Origin: Aquibium oceanicum
Lineage (GTDB): Bacteria > Pseudomonadota > Alphaproteobacteria > Rhizobiales > Rhizobiaceae
DNA length: 64,000 bases
Direction of reading: 5' to 3'
Assembly: GCF_001889605.1 (NCBI RefSeq)
Contig: NZ_CP018171.1
Span: 1,820,501-1,884,500, forward strand
Part shown: positions 1 to 9,598 of the stretch, piece by piece
Layout of the letters: every line of letters starts with the position of its first letter
Position numbering within the stretch: the first letter of the stretch is position 1
Made by a program: the position numbers and the translations under genes
The notes under the pieces: generated by a model
What the model was told of the DNA's origin: nothing
The model's database searches: none
What the model saw: only the letters and a program-made list of their open reading frames with translations

Positions 1-1
1 C

Positions 2-460
2 GTCACCGTGTCGCCCTTCCGGCGCCCGACCATCGAGACCATGCCCACCAACGCCAAGGCCGGCTGCCTCTATCCCAACAACGGCCGCGCCATCGTGGAA
101 GCGAAGTCGCGCGGCTTCGACAATGCGCTGGTGCTCGATATGCTGGGCAACGTCGCCGAGACCGGCACGTCGAACATCTTCATGGTCAGGGACGGGGTGG
201 TGTTCACGCCGGTCGAAAACGGCACGTTCCTTTCGGGCATCACCCGCTCGCGCGCCATCGAGCTGCTTTCGGACGCGGGAACACGGGTGGTGGAAAAGAC
301 GCTGAAACTGGCCGATTTTCTCAATGCCGACGAGATATTCTCGACCGGCAACCACTCCAAGGTCGTCCCGATCATCCGCATCGAGGACCGGCAACTGCAG
401 CCCGGACCGGTGGCGAAGAAGGCGCGCGACCTCTATTGGGAGTGGGCGCACTCGATTTGA
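2..460 (+). CDS. ilvE: Branched-chain amino acid aminotransferase, 3' part
   Basis: This is the C-terminal ~150 residues of a class IV PLP-dependent aminotransferase; the 5' end lies outside the window, so no start can be assigned. Seen: the class IV signature around E-x-GTSNIF (PLP phosphate region), followed by a GITR-type segment and the conserved EIFSTGNHSKV stretch. Class IV members of this layout interconvert Leu, Ile or Val with their 2-oxo acids using glutamate/2-oxoglutarate in the cytoplasm. D-amino acid aminotransferase and aminodeoxychorismate lyase share the fold, so the substrate is an inference; the NHSKV-type C-terminus favours a branched-chain enzyme. It runs in the same direction as the superoxide dismutase gene ~100 bp downstream but is probably a separate unit. 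Confidence 0.8.
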   Translation, partial: VTVSPFRRPTIETMPTNAKAGCLYPNNGRAIVEAKSRGFDNALVLDMLGNVAETGTSNIFMVRDGVVFTPVENGTFLSGITRSRAIELLSDAGTRVVEKTLKLADFLNADEIFSTGNHSKVVPIIRIEDRQLQPGPVAKKARDLYWEWAHSI

Positions 461-562
461 GACGGAAAGGCCCCTTCCCGAGGGGCTGCACGGTTGTCTG
501 GCGCCGGCGAAAACCTATCCTTATGTCCGGCACGTCATTTCATTCATAGAGGAGATCCAGCA

Positions 563-1162
563 ATGGCTTTTGAACTTCCCGCACTGCCTTACGACTACGA
601 GGCGCTTCAGCCCTACATGTCGCGCGAGACCCTCGAGTACCACCACGACAAGCACCATAAGGCCTATGTCGACAAGGGCAACGAACTCGCTGCGCAGGCC
701 GGAATGGAGAACCTGTCGCTCGAGGAGATCGTCAAGCAGTCCTATGGCAAGAACCAGGCGCTTTTCAACAATGCCGGCCAGCACTACAACCACATCCACT
801 TCTGGAAGTGGATGAAGAAGGGTGGCGGCGGTAAGAGCCTGCCGGGCGCTCTTCAGAACGCCTTCGACAGCGACCTCGGCGGCTACGACAAGTTCAAGTC
901 GGACTTCGTGGCGGCCGGCGTCGGGCAGTTCGGCTCGGGCTGGGCCTGGGTGGCCGTCAAGAACGGCAAGCTCGAGATCATGAAGACGCCGAACGGCGAG
1001 AACCCACTCGTGCACGGCGCCACGCCGATCCTCGGCGTCGATGTGTGGGAGCATTCCTATTACATCGACTACCGCAACGCGCGGCCGAAATATCTCGAAG
1101 CCTTCGTGGACAACCTCATCAACTGGGACCACGTGCTGGAGTGCTACGAGAAGGCCAGCTGA
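563..1162 (+). CDS. sodB: Superoxide dismutase (Fe/Mn family)
   Basis: Cytoplasmic enzyme converting superoxide to oxygen and hydrogen peroxide. At 199 aa it has normal family length. Metal-ligand regions are visible: the N-terminal YHHDKHH motif, NNAGQHYNH in the middle, and DVWEHSYY with the final His/Asp ligands near the C-terminus. The Gln in AGQHYNH is the position typical of iron enzymes, but alphaproteobacterial members are often cambialistic, so the metal is not certain. The ATG at 563 was chosen because it follows an AGGAG-type ribosome site and gives the standard MxFELPxLPYxYxAL start; an upstream in-frame extension (from 494) has no family support. A strong intrinsic terminator follows, so it is probably monocistronic. 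Confidence 0.95.
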   Translation: MAFELPALPYDYEALQPYMSRETLEYHHDKHHKAYVDKGNELAAQAGMENLSLEEIVKQSYGKNQALFNNAGQHYNHIHFWKWMKKGGGGKSLPGALQNAFDSDLGGYDKFKSDFVAAGVGQFGSGWAWVAVKNGKLEIMKTPNGENPLVHGATPILGVDVWEHSYYIDYRNARPKYLEAFVDNLINWDHVLECYEKAS

Positions 1163-1180
1163 ACCTGACTACGAACCAGC

Positions 1181-1219
1181 GCCCCGGACGATCTGGAATG
1201 ATCTCCGGGGCGTTTTCGT
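1181..1219 (+). terminator. Rho-independent terminator of sodB
   Basis: A perfect 8-bp stem, GCCCCGGA (1181-1188) against TCCGGGGC (1204-1211), has a 15-nt loop and is followed directly by a T-rich tail (GTTTTCGTT). It lies 19 nt after the sodB stop. Confidence 0.85.
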
Positions 1220-1358
1220 TGACAGTCTGTCGACCAAGCGAACACCGGCGCTCACGCGAGCGTGAACGCGCGTGAACGCAAAACCCGCCATTATCCCTTT
1301 GGGATACCTCACGTTTCCCCAGCAAGGCTGAATTCAGCAAGGTACCGGAGGATTTCGC

Positions 1359-1799
1359 ATGAAGACGTTTCTACTCGCCCTCACCACAGTGACCCTCATC
1401 TCGGGCGCTGCGTTCGCCGATCCGCACGAGGACCGCGAGGCACTGATGAAGTCCTTCGGCCAGCAGCTCGGGCAACTGGCTCCGATGGCCAAGGGTGAAA
1501 AGCCCTTCGACGCCGCTGCGACCGCTGCAGCACTTGAGGAACTTCATGCGCGCAGCGAGAAGTTCGATGCAGCCGCGCTCTTCCCGGAAGGAAGCACCGA
1601 CGGCGCCGACAACCGCGCCTTGCCGATCATCTGGACGGACTGGGACGACTTCGCTGCGCGGGTGGACAAGTACAAGGCAGATGTTGCCGAGGTGGCGGCC
1701 AACCCGCCGGCCGACCAGGCGGCACTCGGCGTGGCGCTCGGCAAGATCGGCGGCAATTGCGGCAGCTGCCACGAAGTGTATCGTGCGCCGGAAGGCTGA
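1359..1799 (+). CDS. Cytochrome c' family protein
   Basis: Periplasmic c-type cytochrome of 146 aa. Residues 1-20 form a signal peptide (MKTFLLAL, hydrophobic core, AFA cleavage site). A single heme motif, CGSCH followed by EVYR, sits about ten residues from the C-terminus, which is diagnostic of the four-helix-bundle cytochrome c' family rather than class I cytochromes. Such proteins bind NO/CO and transfer electrons; the partner here is unknown. It lies 18 bp upstream of a di-heme cytochrome and then an FAD oxidoreductase on the same strand, suggesting one redox operon. A GGAGG ribosome site lies just ahead of the ATG. Its heme attachment would need the cyc genes at 33-37 kb. Confidence 0.88.
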   Translation: MKTFLLALTTVTLISGAAFADPHEDREALMKSFGQQLGQLAPMAKGEKPFDAAATAAALEELHARSEKFDAAALFPEGSTDGADNRALPIIWTDWDDFAARVDKYKADVAEVAANPPADQAALGVALGKIGGNCGSCHEVYRAPEG

Positions 1800-1817
1800 T
1801 CGGGAAACGCTCCATTC

Positions 1818-2744
1818 ATGAGGCTTTTGGGCAAGCTCGTCGTCGCGGCGGCCATCCTGGCCGCAGCGGGCGGGCTTGCGTTCTGGTGGGCGACCGCCCC
1901 GGAGCCGCTTTCGGCGCAAGCCCTGGCGGCTCTGCCGCAGGGCGACGCTGCGCGTGGCGAGCGGATCTTCTGGGCGGGCGGGTGCACCTCGTGCCATGCG
2001 CGTCCCGGAGCCAAAGGCGACGCAGTTCTTGAACTGGCCGGCGGGCTGGAGCTCAACACGCCATTCGGCACCTTCGTGGCGCCGAACATCTCGCAGCATC
2101 CCGAGGACGGCATCGGCAACTGGACGGCCGGCGATCTGGCGAACGCCATGCTGCGCGGCGTATCTCCGCAAGGGCGCCACTACTATCCGGCATTCCCGTA
2201 CGGTTCCTACGCACGCATGGAGCCGGCCGACGTGGCGGACCTTCATGCCTTCATGAAGACCTTGCCGTCCGTCGAGCGAAAAGCCGCGGGTAACAGGCTG
2301 AAATTCCCCTTTAACATCCGGCGCGGCGTCGGCGCCTGGAAACTCGTCAACCTGGGCCCCGAGCCGGTGGTCGAAATTCCGGACGCGTCCGAGCCGGTGG
2401 CGCGCGGCCAGTATCTGGTCGAGGGTCCCGGCCATTGCGGCGAGTGCCACACGCCGCGCGACGTCTCGGGCGGACTGAAGAAGGACGAATGGCTGGCCGG
2501 CGCGGTCGCAGCCGAAGGTGAGGGGGTCGTCCCGAACATTACGCCCGGCGGCCTCGACTGGTCGGCGAGTGACATCGCGTATTTCCTCGAATCGGGCTTC
2601 ACGCCGGATTTCGATTCGGTGGGCGGATCGATGGCCGAGGTCCAGAGGAACATGGCGCGCCTGCCGGCCGAAGACCGCGAGGCGATCGCAGCTTATCTCA
2701 AGGCGATCCCGGCCCTCGATAATGGGTATACGGCGAGGCAGTGA
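1818..2744 (+). CDS. Membrane-anchored di-heme cytochrome c
   Basis: 308 aa, with an uncleaved N-terminal signal/anchor (about residues 1-25) and two heme motifs: CTSCH near residue 57 and CGECH near residue 212. Each is followed by the usual spacing to an axial Met region. Two cytochrome c domains in one chain resemble the cytochrome subunits of gluconate/alcohol/sorbitol dehydrogenase complexes, which carry electrons from periplasmic flavo- or quinoproteins to the respiratory chain. No dehydrogenase subunit of those complexes is adjacent. The gene follows the cytochrome c' gene by 18 bp and is almost contiguous with the FAD protein gene downstream, so the three probably share a transcript. 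The redox partner is an inference. Confidence 0.85.
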   Translation: MRLLGKLVVAAAILAAAGGLAFWWATAPEPLSAQALAALPQGDAARGERIFWAGGCTSCHARPGAKGDAVLELAGGLELNTPFGTFVAPNISQHPEDGIGNWTAGDLANAMLRGVSPQGRHYYPAFPYGSYARMEPADVADLHAFMKTLPSVERKAAGNRLKFPFNIRRGVGAWKLVNLGPEPVVEIPDASEPVARGQYLVEGPGHCGECHTPRDVSGGLKKDEWLAGAVAAEGEGVVPNITPGGLDWSASDIAYFLESGFTPDFDSVGGSMAEVQRNMARLPAEDREAIAAYLKAIPALDNGYTARQ

Positions 2745-2757
2745 AAAGGGACATGCC

Positions 2758-4011
2758 TTGACCGTTGACGTCGTCATCGTCGGCGCCGGCGCCGCAGGCA
2801 TCGGTGCCGGTCTCGAGCTTGCCGAGCGCGGCGTATCCTGCGTCATCCTGGAGGCCGCGGAGCGGGTCGGCGGCCGGGCTTTCACGGATGAGACGTCGCT
2901 GCCATACCGCTGGGACCAGGGCTGCCACTGGCTGCATTGCGCCGACGTCAATCCGCTGGTCGCCTGGGCGGACAGGCTCGGTGCGTCCTACATCAGCGAG
3001 ATCCGCAGCAATCATTTCGCAATCTGGTCGGGCAGCGAGTGGCTGGACGACGAGACCGCGGCGGTTGCCCGCTCGCACACGGTGGCGGCCTTTGCCGCGG
3101 TGGAGGCGTTCGGGGCGAGCGAGGCCGATCGCCCGATATCCGGCGTGATACCAGATGCCGGACGCTGGTCGGCACCCGTCCGCCACATCCTGACGCTGAT
3201 GGCGAGCGAGGACCCGGAACGCGTGTCGGCGAAGGGCTATGCCGACTACGAGGACACGGGCGTCAACTGGCCCGTGCTGTCCGGATACGGCGATCTCGTC
3301 GCGCGGATGGCTGCCGGACTGCCTGTCCGGCTCGGCGTCGCCGTGACCGGGATCGATCAGCTGGCCGGACGCGTCCGCATCGAGACGACGCAAGGGACGC
3401 TGGACGCTCGCGCAGTGGTCGTTACCGCTTCCACGAACGTGCTGCTCTCCGGCGCGATACGCTTCGGCGCGGGACCTGCGCGGGATGTCCTGAAGGACTT
3501 CGTCGGCGACGTGCCTTGCGGCGCCTACGAGAAGGTGGCGATCGCGCTGCGGCGCAAGATCGTGGCGGATGAGCGCAAGCTCTTCTGCATGATCGATCCC
3601 GGCGATGGCTCCTCGCCGGTCGATTTCCAGATCGTGTCGTCCGGAGAGCCGGTGATGATCGCGCATATGGCCGGAGACCTGGCGCGCGGACTGGCCGCCG
3701 AGGGCAGGGATGCGATGGCCGATTTCGCGGTCGAGCGGCTGGCGCTGGCGTTCGGAGACGATGTCCGGAAGGAGATCGTCGCGTGCGGCGTGACGGGCTG
3801 GGGGGCCAACCCTTTCGTGCGCGGCGGCTACTCCTACGCCAGACCGGGCACGGCCGACAGGTGGCAAGAACTCATCGCGGCCGACACCGGCAACGTCGCC
3901 TTCGCGGGCGAGGCGCTGTCGCGGCAATGGCAGGCGACTGCGCACGGCGCCTACCAGAGCGGACGCGACGTCGCGGCGCGGCTCGCCGCGCATGTGCTTA
4001 AGGCCGCCTGA
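2758..4011 (+). CDS. FAD-dependent amine oxidase-like oxidoreductase
   Basis: 417 aa flavoprotein of the monoamine oxidase / protoporphyrinogen oxidase fold. Seen: the N-terminal Rossmann motif VGAGAAGIGAGLELAERG with the acidic residue ending beta-2, the GGR motif of this superfamily (ERVGGRAF), and the C-terminal FAD-contact region FAGEALSRQWQATAHGAY. There is no signal peptide, so it is probably cytoplasmic although it follows two periplasmic cytochrome genes. TTG at 2758 was chosen as start: it lies 13 bp after the previous stop, has an AAGGGA ribosome site, and places the FAD motif at the extreme N-terminus. A longer upstream frame would overlap the cytochrome gene by more than 200 bp. 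The substrate (amine, polyamine or other) cannot be told from sequence. Confidence 0.8.
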   Translation: MTVDVVIVGAGAAGIGAGLELAERGVSCVILEAAERVGGRAFTDETSLPYRWDQGCHWLHCADVNPLVAWADRLGASYISEIRSNHFAIWSGSEWLDDETAAVARSHTVAAFAAVEAFGASEADRPISGVIPDAGRWSAPVRHILTLMASEDPERVSAKGYADYEDTGVNWPVLSGYGDLVARMAAGLPVRLGVAVTGIDQLAGRVRIETTQGTLDARAVVVTASTNVLLSGAIRFGAGPARDVLKDFVGDVPCGAYEKVAIALRRKIVADERKLFCMIDPGDGSSPVDFQIVSSGEPVMIAHMAGDLARGLAAEGRDAMADFAVERLALAFGDDVRKEIVACGVTGWGANPFVRGGYSYARPGTADRWQELIAADTGNVAFAGEALSRQWQATAHGAYQSGRDVAARLAAHVLKAA

Positions 4012-4053
4012 CCCGGCGATGGGCCTTGCCGGACGCCAATCCGGACATACGGA

Positions 4054-6159
4054 TCAGGCGTCGGTCTTGCCCGTCACCTTCAGCGCGAAGGCATAGGTGT
4101 AGGCGATCTCCTCCAGGCGCGAGAAGCGGCCGGAGGCGCCGGCATGGCCGGCTTCCATGTTGATGCGGAACAGCACGGGGTTGTCGCAGGCCTTGAGGTC
4201 GCGCAGCTTCGCCACCCATTTCGCCGGTTCCCAGTAGGTCACGCGCGGATCGGTGAGGCCGGCGACCGCGAGGATCGGCGGGTAGGCGAGGGGGCCGACA
4301 TTGTCATAGGGCGAGTAGGCCGCGATGGTCTGGTAGTCCGCCACGGATTCGATCGGATTGCCCCATTCGGGCCATTCGGGCGGGGTGAGGGGCAGAGTGG
4401 CGTCGAGCATCGTGGTGAGCACGTCGACGAAGGGCACTTCGGCGACGATCGCGCCGAAGGCTTCCGGCGCCATGTTGGCGACCGCGCCCATGAGCAGCCC
4501 GCCGGCCGACCCGCCCTGCGCCACGATCCGGTCGTGCGCGGTGAAACCTTCGGCGACGAGATGCTTCGCGACGGCGACGAAGTCGAGGAAGGTGTTGGTC
4601 TTCTTCTCCCGCTTGCCTTCCTCGTACCAGGAGAAGCCCTTGTCCTTGCCGCCGCGCACATGCGCGATCGCATAGACGAAGCCGCGGTCGACGAGCGACA
4701 GGCAGTTTGTGTTGAAGGAGGCGGGGATGGCGATACCGTAGGATCCGTAGCCGTAGAGCAGGCAAGGCGCGCCGCCGTCGAGCGGCGTGTCGCGATGGTA
4801 GAGGATCGAGACGGGGACGAGTTCCCCGTCGTGCGAGGCAACCATCAGGCGGCGCGTCACGTAGTGGTCGGCGTCGTGGCCGGAGGGAACCTCCTGCGTC
4901 TTCAGGAGCACACGCTCGCGGGTCCGCATGTCGTAGTCGTAGACCTGCGAAGGCGTGGTCATCGAGGAATAGGAGAAGCGGAAGACGTCGGTGTCGTATT
5001 CGAGCGATCCACCGAGGCCGAGCGAATAGGCTTCCTCCTCGAAAAAGATCGAATGCTCCTCGCCGGAGGTCCGGTCGCGTACCACGATGCGCGGCAGGCC
5101 TTCCTTGCGCTCCAGCCGGATGAGGAAATCCCGGAAGGCCATGACGCCGAGGATCAGGCGGCCGGGCTCGTGCGGGACGATTTCGGTCCAGTTCTCCTGG
5201 CGCGGGTCGGCGGCAGGGGCCGACATGATCTTGAAATCCTTGGCGCCGTCGATGTTGGTCAGGATGAAGAAGACATCGCCGCCTTCCTCGAGGTCATATT
5301 GGACGCCGGCCTCGCGTGCCTTGACGAGCTTCGGCAGCGCGGTCGGATCGTTCGCCGGGATGATGCGGTACTCGGAAGTCTCGTGATCGTTAATCGCGAT
5401 GAGGATCCAGTCGTTGGTGCGGGTGCCGCCGACGTTCATGAAGAAGCCGGGGTCCTTCTCCTCGTAGACTAGCCGGTCCTGCTTCGGATCGGACCCGAGC
5501 ACATGATGGACTATCTTGGAGGGGCGGTGGTTGCTGTCGAGCCGCGTGTAGAGGAAGCCGTCGTTCCGGGCGGTCCAGACACCGCCGCCGCCGGTGTCGG
5601 GGACGGTCTCAGTCAGGTCTTCTCCCGAGGCGAGATCGCGTACCTTGAGGCTGTAGAACTCCGAACCCTTGTCGTCGTAGGCCCAGAGCAGCTTGGTGTG
5701 GTCGGCCGAATGATCGGTGCCGCCGAGCCGGAAATAGGCTTTTCCTTCAGCCTCGGCGTCGCCGTCGAGGAGCATCTCCTCCGCGCCGCCGTCGCGCGGT
5801 ACGCGGAAGTAGCGCGGCTGCTCGCCGCCCTTCCTGAACGAGGAACCGTAGGCATACGGCCCGTCTTTCATGGGCACGGACGAATCGTCCTCCTTGATGC
5901 GGCCCTTCATCTCGGCGAACAGCATCTTCCGCAGCGCTTCGGTGTCGGCCATCATTTTCGACTGATAGTCGTTCTCGGCTTCCAGGTGTGCGCGGATCTC
6001 CGGATCGAGCAGGGTGGGATCGCGGAACATCTCCTGCCAGTTCTCCGCCCGCAGCCAGGCATAATCGTCCGACCGGGTGATGCCGTGGTGGGTGTGGGAA
6101 ACGGGGCGCTTCGCAGCGGCCGGAGGAGCGATCTCGGGAAAGGGGAACGGTTTCGTCAT
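4054..6159 (-). CDS. ptrB: Oligopeptidase B (S9A family serine peptidase)
   Basis: 701 aa cytoplasmic peptidase that cleaves short peptides, in this family usually after Lys or Arg. It has an N-terminal beta-propeller region and a C-terminal alpha/beta-hydrolase domain. The catalytic triad can be placed as Ser551 (GGSAGG), Asp637 (GLTDPRV) and His672 (EAGHAG), all in the order and spacing of prolyl oligopeptidases. The ATG at 6159 gives the typical short N-terminus; an in-frame start 54 bp upstream has no support. The gene is divergent from the mrp operon across a ~290 bp gap. Confidence 0.9.
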   Translation of the reverse strand: MTKPFPFPEIAPPAAAKRPVSHTHHGITRSDDYAWLRAENWQEMFRDPTLLDPEIRAHLEAENDYQSKMMADTEALRKMLFAEMKGRIKEDDSSVPMKDGPYAYGSSFRKGGEQPRYFRVPRDGGAEEMLLDGDAEAEGKAYFRLGGTDHSADHTKLLWAYDDKGSEFYSLKVRDLASGEDLTETVPDTGGGGVWTARNDGFLYTRLDSNHRPSKIVHHVLGSDPKQDRLVYEEKDPGFFMNVGGTRTNDWILIAINDHETSEYRIIPANDPTALPKLVKAREAGVQYDLEEGGDVFFILTNIDGAKDFKIMSAPAADPRQENWTEIVPHEPGRLILGVMAFRDFLIRLERKEGLPRIVVRDRTSGEEHSIFFEEEAYSLGLGGSLEYDTDVFRFSYSSMTTPSQVYDYDMRTRERVLLKTQEVPSGHDADHYVTRRLMVASHDGELVPVSILYHRDTPLDGGAPCLLYGYGSYGIAIPASFNTNCLSLVDRGFVYAIAHVRGGKDKGFSWYEEGKREKKTNTFLDFVAVAKHLVAEGFTAHDRIVAQGGSAGGLLMGAVANMAPEAFGAIVAEVPFVDVLTTMLDATLPLTPPEWPEWGNPIESVADYQTIAAYSPYDNVGPLAYPPILAVAGLTDPRVTYWEPAKWVAKLRDLKACDNPVLFRINMEAGHAGASGRFSRLEEIAYTYAFALKVTGKTDA

Positions 6160-6447
6160 GCGTGAGGCTTCGTCTCGCTGAACGGAAATGGGATGGCAGG
6201 CCGGACGGCCCAACGGAGCTATGCCATTCGCGACGCGACTTCAAACGATTCGACACGGGTCATCGGTAAAAACTGCGTCCGACCTCGGTTGGTCCTGTCT
6301 GGCGACTTCCTGCAAGGCGGCTTCGGAATGCTGAGTATAAGTGCTACACGCGGTCGCATCTGCTTGCCGGGGGCAGGCCGACCCGCTATGTGTCCCGCGG
6401 CAAAACGAAGAAGAACGCAAAGAACCGCGCGGAGCTTGGGCAACTGA
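6160..6447. other. Divergent intergenic region, ptrB / mrp operon
   Basis: This 288 bp gap must hold the promoters for ptrB (leftward) and the mrp operon (rightward). No open frame with family character is present. I could not identify a convincing -35/-10 pair, operator repeat or riboswitch fold by eye. Confidence 0.4.
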
Positions 6448-8793
6448 ATGGCAGATGGATTGCAGTCGCTGACCTTTCTGGCGCTGATCTTGCCGTTTCT
6501 GGCCGCTGTCGTTGCACCCTGGCTGACGAAGGCGCTGAAGCACAATGCCGCGTGGGTTCTGGCATTGGCGCCGGCCTTCATGTTCGTGCATTTCCTGGGT
6601 TATGCCGGGGCGGTGGCGGACGGCGCGACGATAACCGGCGGCTATGCCTGGATCCCGAGCCTCGGCGTCGATTTCTCCTGGTACCTGGACGGCTTGTCCC
6701 TTGTCTTTGCGCTGCTCATCTCGGGCATCGGCACGCTGATCGTTCTTTATTCGGGCGGTTACCTTAAGGGGAACGAGTACCAGGGGCGGTTCTTCTCCTT
6801 CATCCTGATGTTCATGGGCGCCATGCAGGGGCTGGTGGTTTCGGACTCGTTCCTGATGCTGTTCGTCTTCTGGGAACTGACTTCGATCACCTCGTTCCTG
6901 CTGATCGGCTTCGACCACGCCCGCGACGCCTCGCGCCGGGCGGCGCTCCAGGCGCTGGTCGTGACGGGTCTGGGCGGGTTGTCGATGCTGGCGGGTCTGA
7001 TCGTCATCCAGTTCGCCACCGGCGTCGGCAGCATGTCGGAGCTTCTGGCCTTGGGCGACCTGCTGCGCCAGAGCCCATTCTACCTGCTTGCGCTCATCCT
7101 GATCCTCGGCGGCGCCTTCACCAAGTCGGCGCAGTTTCCGTTTCATTTCTGGCTTCCGAACGCCATGGAAGCCCCGACGCCCGTCTCCGCCTACCTGCAC
7201 TCCGCCACGATGGTGAAGGCCGGCGTCTACCTGCTGATGCGGCTGAACCCGGCGCTCGGCGACACGGCCTGGTGGGAGACGATCCTGCCGGTCTTCGGCG
7301 GCACCACGCTTCTGGTCGGAACCCTGCTCGCCATCCGCCAGACCGACCTCAAGCTGATGCTGGCCTACACCACCGTCGCCTCGCTCGGCCTGCTCGTCAT
7401 GCTGACCGGTTTCGGGTCGGAAATCGCCGTGGAAGCGGCGGTGCTCTACCTGATTGCGCATTCCATGTTCAAGGGTGCGCTGTTCATGGTCGCAGGCCTG
7501 ATCGACCATGAGAGCGGCACGCGCGACGTGACGCGCCTCGGCGGCCTGCGCGGCGCGATGCCGATCACCTTTGCCGCCGCCATGATGGCCGCCATCTCCA
7601 TGGGCGGGCTGCCGCCCTTCTTCGGCTTCCTCGCCAAGGAGGAGATCTACGCGGCGCTGAACTTCGCCGGCGGATGGAATTCCGTGTTCACGCTGGTCGC
7701 CATCGCAGGCAACGCGCTGATGTTCGTCATTGGCTTCGCCGTGGCCATCAAGCCCTTCTTCGGCGAGTTGCGCGAGACGCCGAAGCATCCGCACGAGGGG
7801 CCGGTCCTGCTGTGGCTGGGCCCGTTGACGCTGGCCGTCGTCGGACTGGCGACCGCCGTCTTTTCGGGCCTGTCGCATCAGTATCTATCGAGCCCGATGG
7901 CTTCCGCCGTCGCGGGCACGCCAGTGGAGGTTTACATCTCCATCGTTCCCCATGTCGGGCTGCCGCTCATCCTTTCCGTGGTGACCGTGCTTCTGGGGGT
8001 GGCGATCTACGTCTTCCTCGACGGCGCGAGAGCCACGATGGCCGGTATCCTGCGGGCGATCGGCTGGGGCCCGGACCGCGGCTTCGACCAGTTCATGCGC
8101 GGACTGGTGCGGTTTTCGGCCGGGGTTACGAATATCGTCCAGAACGGGCGGCTCGAGGTCTACATGACCGTCACCTTCATCATGATCGCGCTCGCGCTCT
8201 GGGTGCCGATGATCGGGTTCGGCGAACTGCCGACCTGGCCGGAATTCCCGGACCTGGCCTTCTACGAGTGGACCATTATCCTGATCGCCGTGATCGGCCT
8301 CGGCGCAGTCGCCTATGCCGCTGACCGGCTGACGGCGATCGTGTCCCTCGGCATACAGGGTTTCGCCGTGGCGCTGCTCTTCATGCTCTTCGGGGCGCCC
8401 GACCTCTCCTTCACGCAGTTCATGGTCGAGACCCTGTCGGTCGTCATCCTGGCGCTCGCCATGACGCGGCTGCGCCTGCATCCGAGTGACCACCGGCCGA
8501 CGCCGGAAAAGCTGCTGGACGTCACGGTCGCCGGTGCTTGCGGGGCAGGGTTCGCGATGCTGCTACTCAAGGTGACCCAGATTCCGTTCGACGCGACGCT
8601 TTCGGAATTCTTCAACACCTACTCCTACGTGGTCGCCCATGGCCGCAACGTCGTGAACGTCATCATCGTCGATTTCCGCGGCCTCGATACGCTAGGCGAG
8701 ATCGCGGTGGTCATGATCGCCGGACTGGCGATCCTGGCGCTGATCCGCATCCGCGTGCCGCGGTCCGGCCTTCCCGCGGAAAGGGAGGGTTGA
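6448..8793 (+). CDS. mrpA: Mrp Na+(K+)/H+ antiporter subunit A
   Basis: 781 aa polytopic membrane protein, the largest subunit of the hetero-oligomeric cation/proton antiporter (also called MnhA or PhaA). It is homologous to the NuoL/ND5 proton-translocating subunit of complex I. Key charged residues of the family are visible in membrane segments: Glu143 in [12 protein letters not shown] and Lys257 in HSATMVKAG. The C-terminal ~170 residues form the MrpB-like extension characteristic of MrpA. It heads seven genes with gaps of a few bp or overlaps. Such complexes give alkali, Na+ or K+ tolerance; the cation cannot be assigned from sequence. Confidence 0.95.
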   Translation: MADGLQSLTFLALILPFLAAVVAPWLTKALKHNAAWVLALAPAFMFVHFLGYAGAVADGATITGGYAWIPSLGVDFSWYLDGLSLVFALLISGIGTLIVLYSGGYLKGNEYQGRFFSFILMFMGAMQGLVVSDSFLMLFVFWELTSITSFLLIGFDHARDASRRAALQALVVTGLGGLSMLAGLIVIQFATGVGSMSELLALGDLLRQSPFYLLALILILGGAFTKSAQFPFHFWLPNAMEAPTPVSAYLHSATMVKAGVYLLMRLNPALGDTAWWETILPVFGGTTLLVGTLLAIRQTDLKLMLAYTTVASLGLLVMLTGFGSEIAVEAAVLYLIAHSMFKGALFMVAGLIDHESGTRDVTRLGGLRGAMPITFAAAMMAAISMGGLPPFFGFLAKEEIYAALNFAGGWNSVFTLVAIAGNALMFVIGFAVAIKPFFGELRETPKHPHEGPVLLWLGPLTLAVVGLATAVFSGLSHQYLSSPMASAVAGTPVEVYISIVPHVGLPLILSVVTVLLGVAIYVFLDGARATMAGILRAIGWGPDRGFDQFMRGLVRFSAGVTNIVQNGRLEVYMTVTFIMIALALWVPMIGFGELPTWPEFPDLAFYEWTIILIAVIGLGAVAYAADRLTAIVSLGIQGFAVALLFMLFGAPDLSFTQFMVETLSVVILALAMTRLRLHPSDHRPTPEKLLDVTVAGACGAGFAMLLLKVTQIPFDATLSEFFNTYSYVVAHGRNVVNVIIVDFRGLDTLGEIAVVMIAGLAILALIRIRVPRSGLPAEREG

Positions 8794-8794
8794 C

Positions 8795-9214
8795 ATGCGC
8801 ACGGTGATCTTCCGCACGACGGCGCCCTATCTCACCAGCCTGATGGTGCTTTTTTCCGTGTTCGTGCTTCTGCGCGGGCACAACGAACCGGGCGGCGGCT
8901 TCATCGGCGGCCTGATCGCGGCGTCGGCCTTCGCCATCTACGGTATCGCCTGCGGCGTGGCGCCGGTGCGCCGGGCGCTCTATTTTCACCCGATGGGCCT
9001 CGCCGGCTTCGGCCTGTTCCTCTCGGCCCTTTCTGGTTTCGTCTCGATCCTGCAGGGCGTTCCCTTCCTGACGGGGATCTGGACGGCGGTGCATCTCTTG
9101 GGACTTTCGGTCGACCTCTCCACCGTGCTCTTCTTCGATATCGGGGTCTATTTCGTCGTCGTCGGGTCGATCACCTCGATCGCGCTGGCGCTCGAGGAAA
9201 GGGAGCGGGACTGA
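8795..9214 (+). CDS. mrpB: Mrp antiporter subunit B
   Basis: 139 aa membrane protein with about four hydrophobic segments and the conserved [14 protein letters not shown] motif of MrpB/MnhB. It starts one base after the mrpA stop and overlaps mrpC by one base (A of TGATG), so translation is probably coupled. It is a separate gene, whereas some rhizobial operons fuse it to subunit A (family knowledge). It is required for assembly of the antiporter complex. Confidence 0.93.
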   Translation: MRTVIFRTTAPYLTSLMVLFSVFVLLRGHNEPGGGFIGGLIAASAFAIYGIACGVAPVRRALYFHPMGLAGFGLFLSALSGFVSILQGVPFLTGIWTAVHLLGLSVDLSTVLFFDIGVYFVVVGSITSIALALEERERD

Positions 9215-9591
9215 TGGAAACAGCGCTCGCCGGCCTCGTCGGACTGTTCTACGCCGTCGCCATCTACCTGATGCTGTCGAAGCACATTATCCGGGTGCTG
9301 CTGGGCATCGTCATCTTCGGCAATGCCGTGAACATGACGATCTTCACCGCCGGCCGCATCGTGCGCGAAGTGCCGCCGATCATCCCGGCGGGCGCCGAGC
9401 GCATCGAAGATGTCGTCGCGAATCCGCTGCCCCAGGCCCTGATCCTGACCGCAATCGTGATCTCCTTCTCGTTCTTCGCCTTCCTGCTGGTACTGGCCTA
9501 CCGCGCCTACCAAGAACTCGGCACCGACGACACCGACGAGATGCGCGTCGCCGAACCGGAAGGCGAAAGCCTTCCCCCTCTGGGTTATTGA
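9214..9591 (+). CDS. mrpC: Mrp antiporter subunit C
   Basis: 125 aa, three transmembrane segments, homologous to NuoK/ND4L of complex I. The YLMLSKHIIRVLLGI and DPLPQALILTAIVI-type segments typical of MrpC/MnhC are visible (here NPLPQALILTAIVI). An acidic, hydrophilic C-terminal tail of ~25 residues follows the last membrane segment. It overlaps the mrpB stop by one base and precedes mrpD by 7 bp. Confidence 0.93.
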   Translation: METALAGLVGLFYAVAIYLMLSKHIIRVLLGIVIFGNAVNMTIFTAGRIVREVPPIIPAGAERIEDVVANPLPQALILTAIVISFSFFAFLLVLAYRAYQELGTDDTDEMRVAEPEGESLPPLGY

Positions 9592-9598
9592 GACCGAC

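Noticed and set aside
6241-7878. 545-codon reverse frame opposite mrpA
   Set aside because: Composition is Gln/Arg/Asp/Gly-rich antisense shadow typical of high-GC DNA; mrpA is unambiguous on the other strand.
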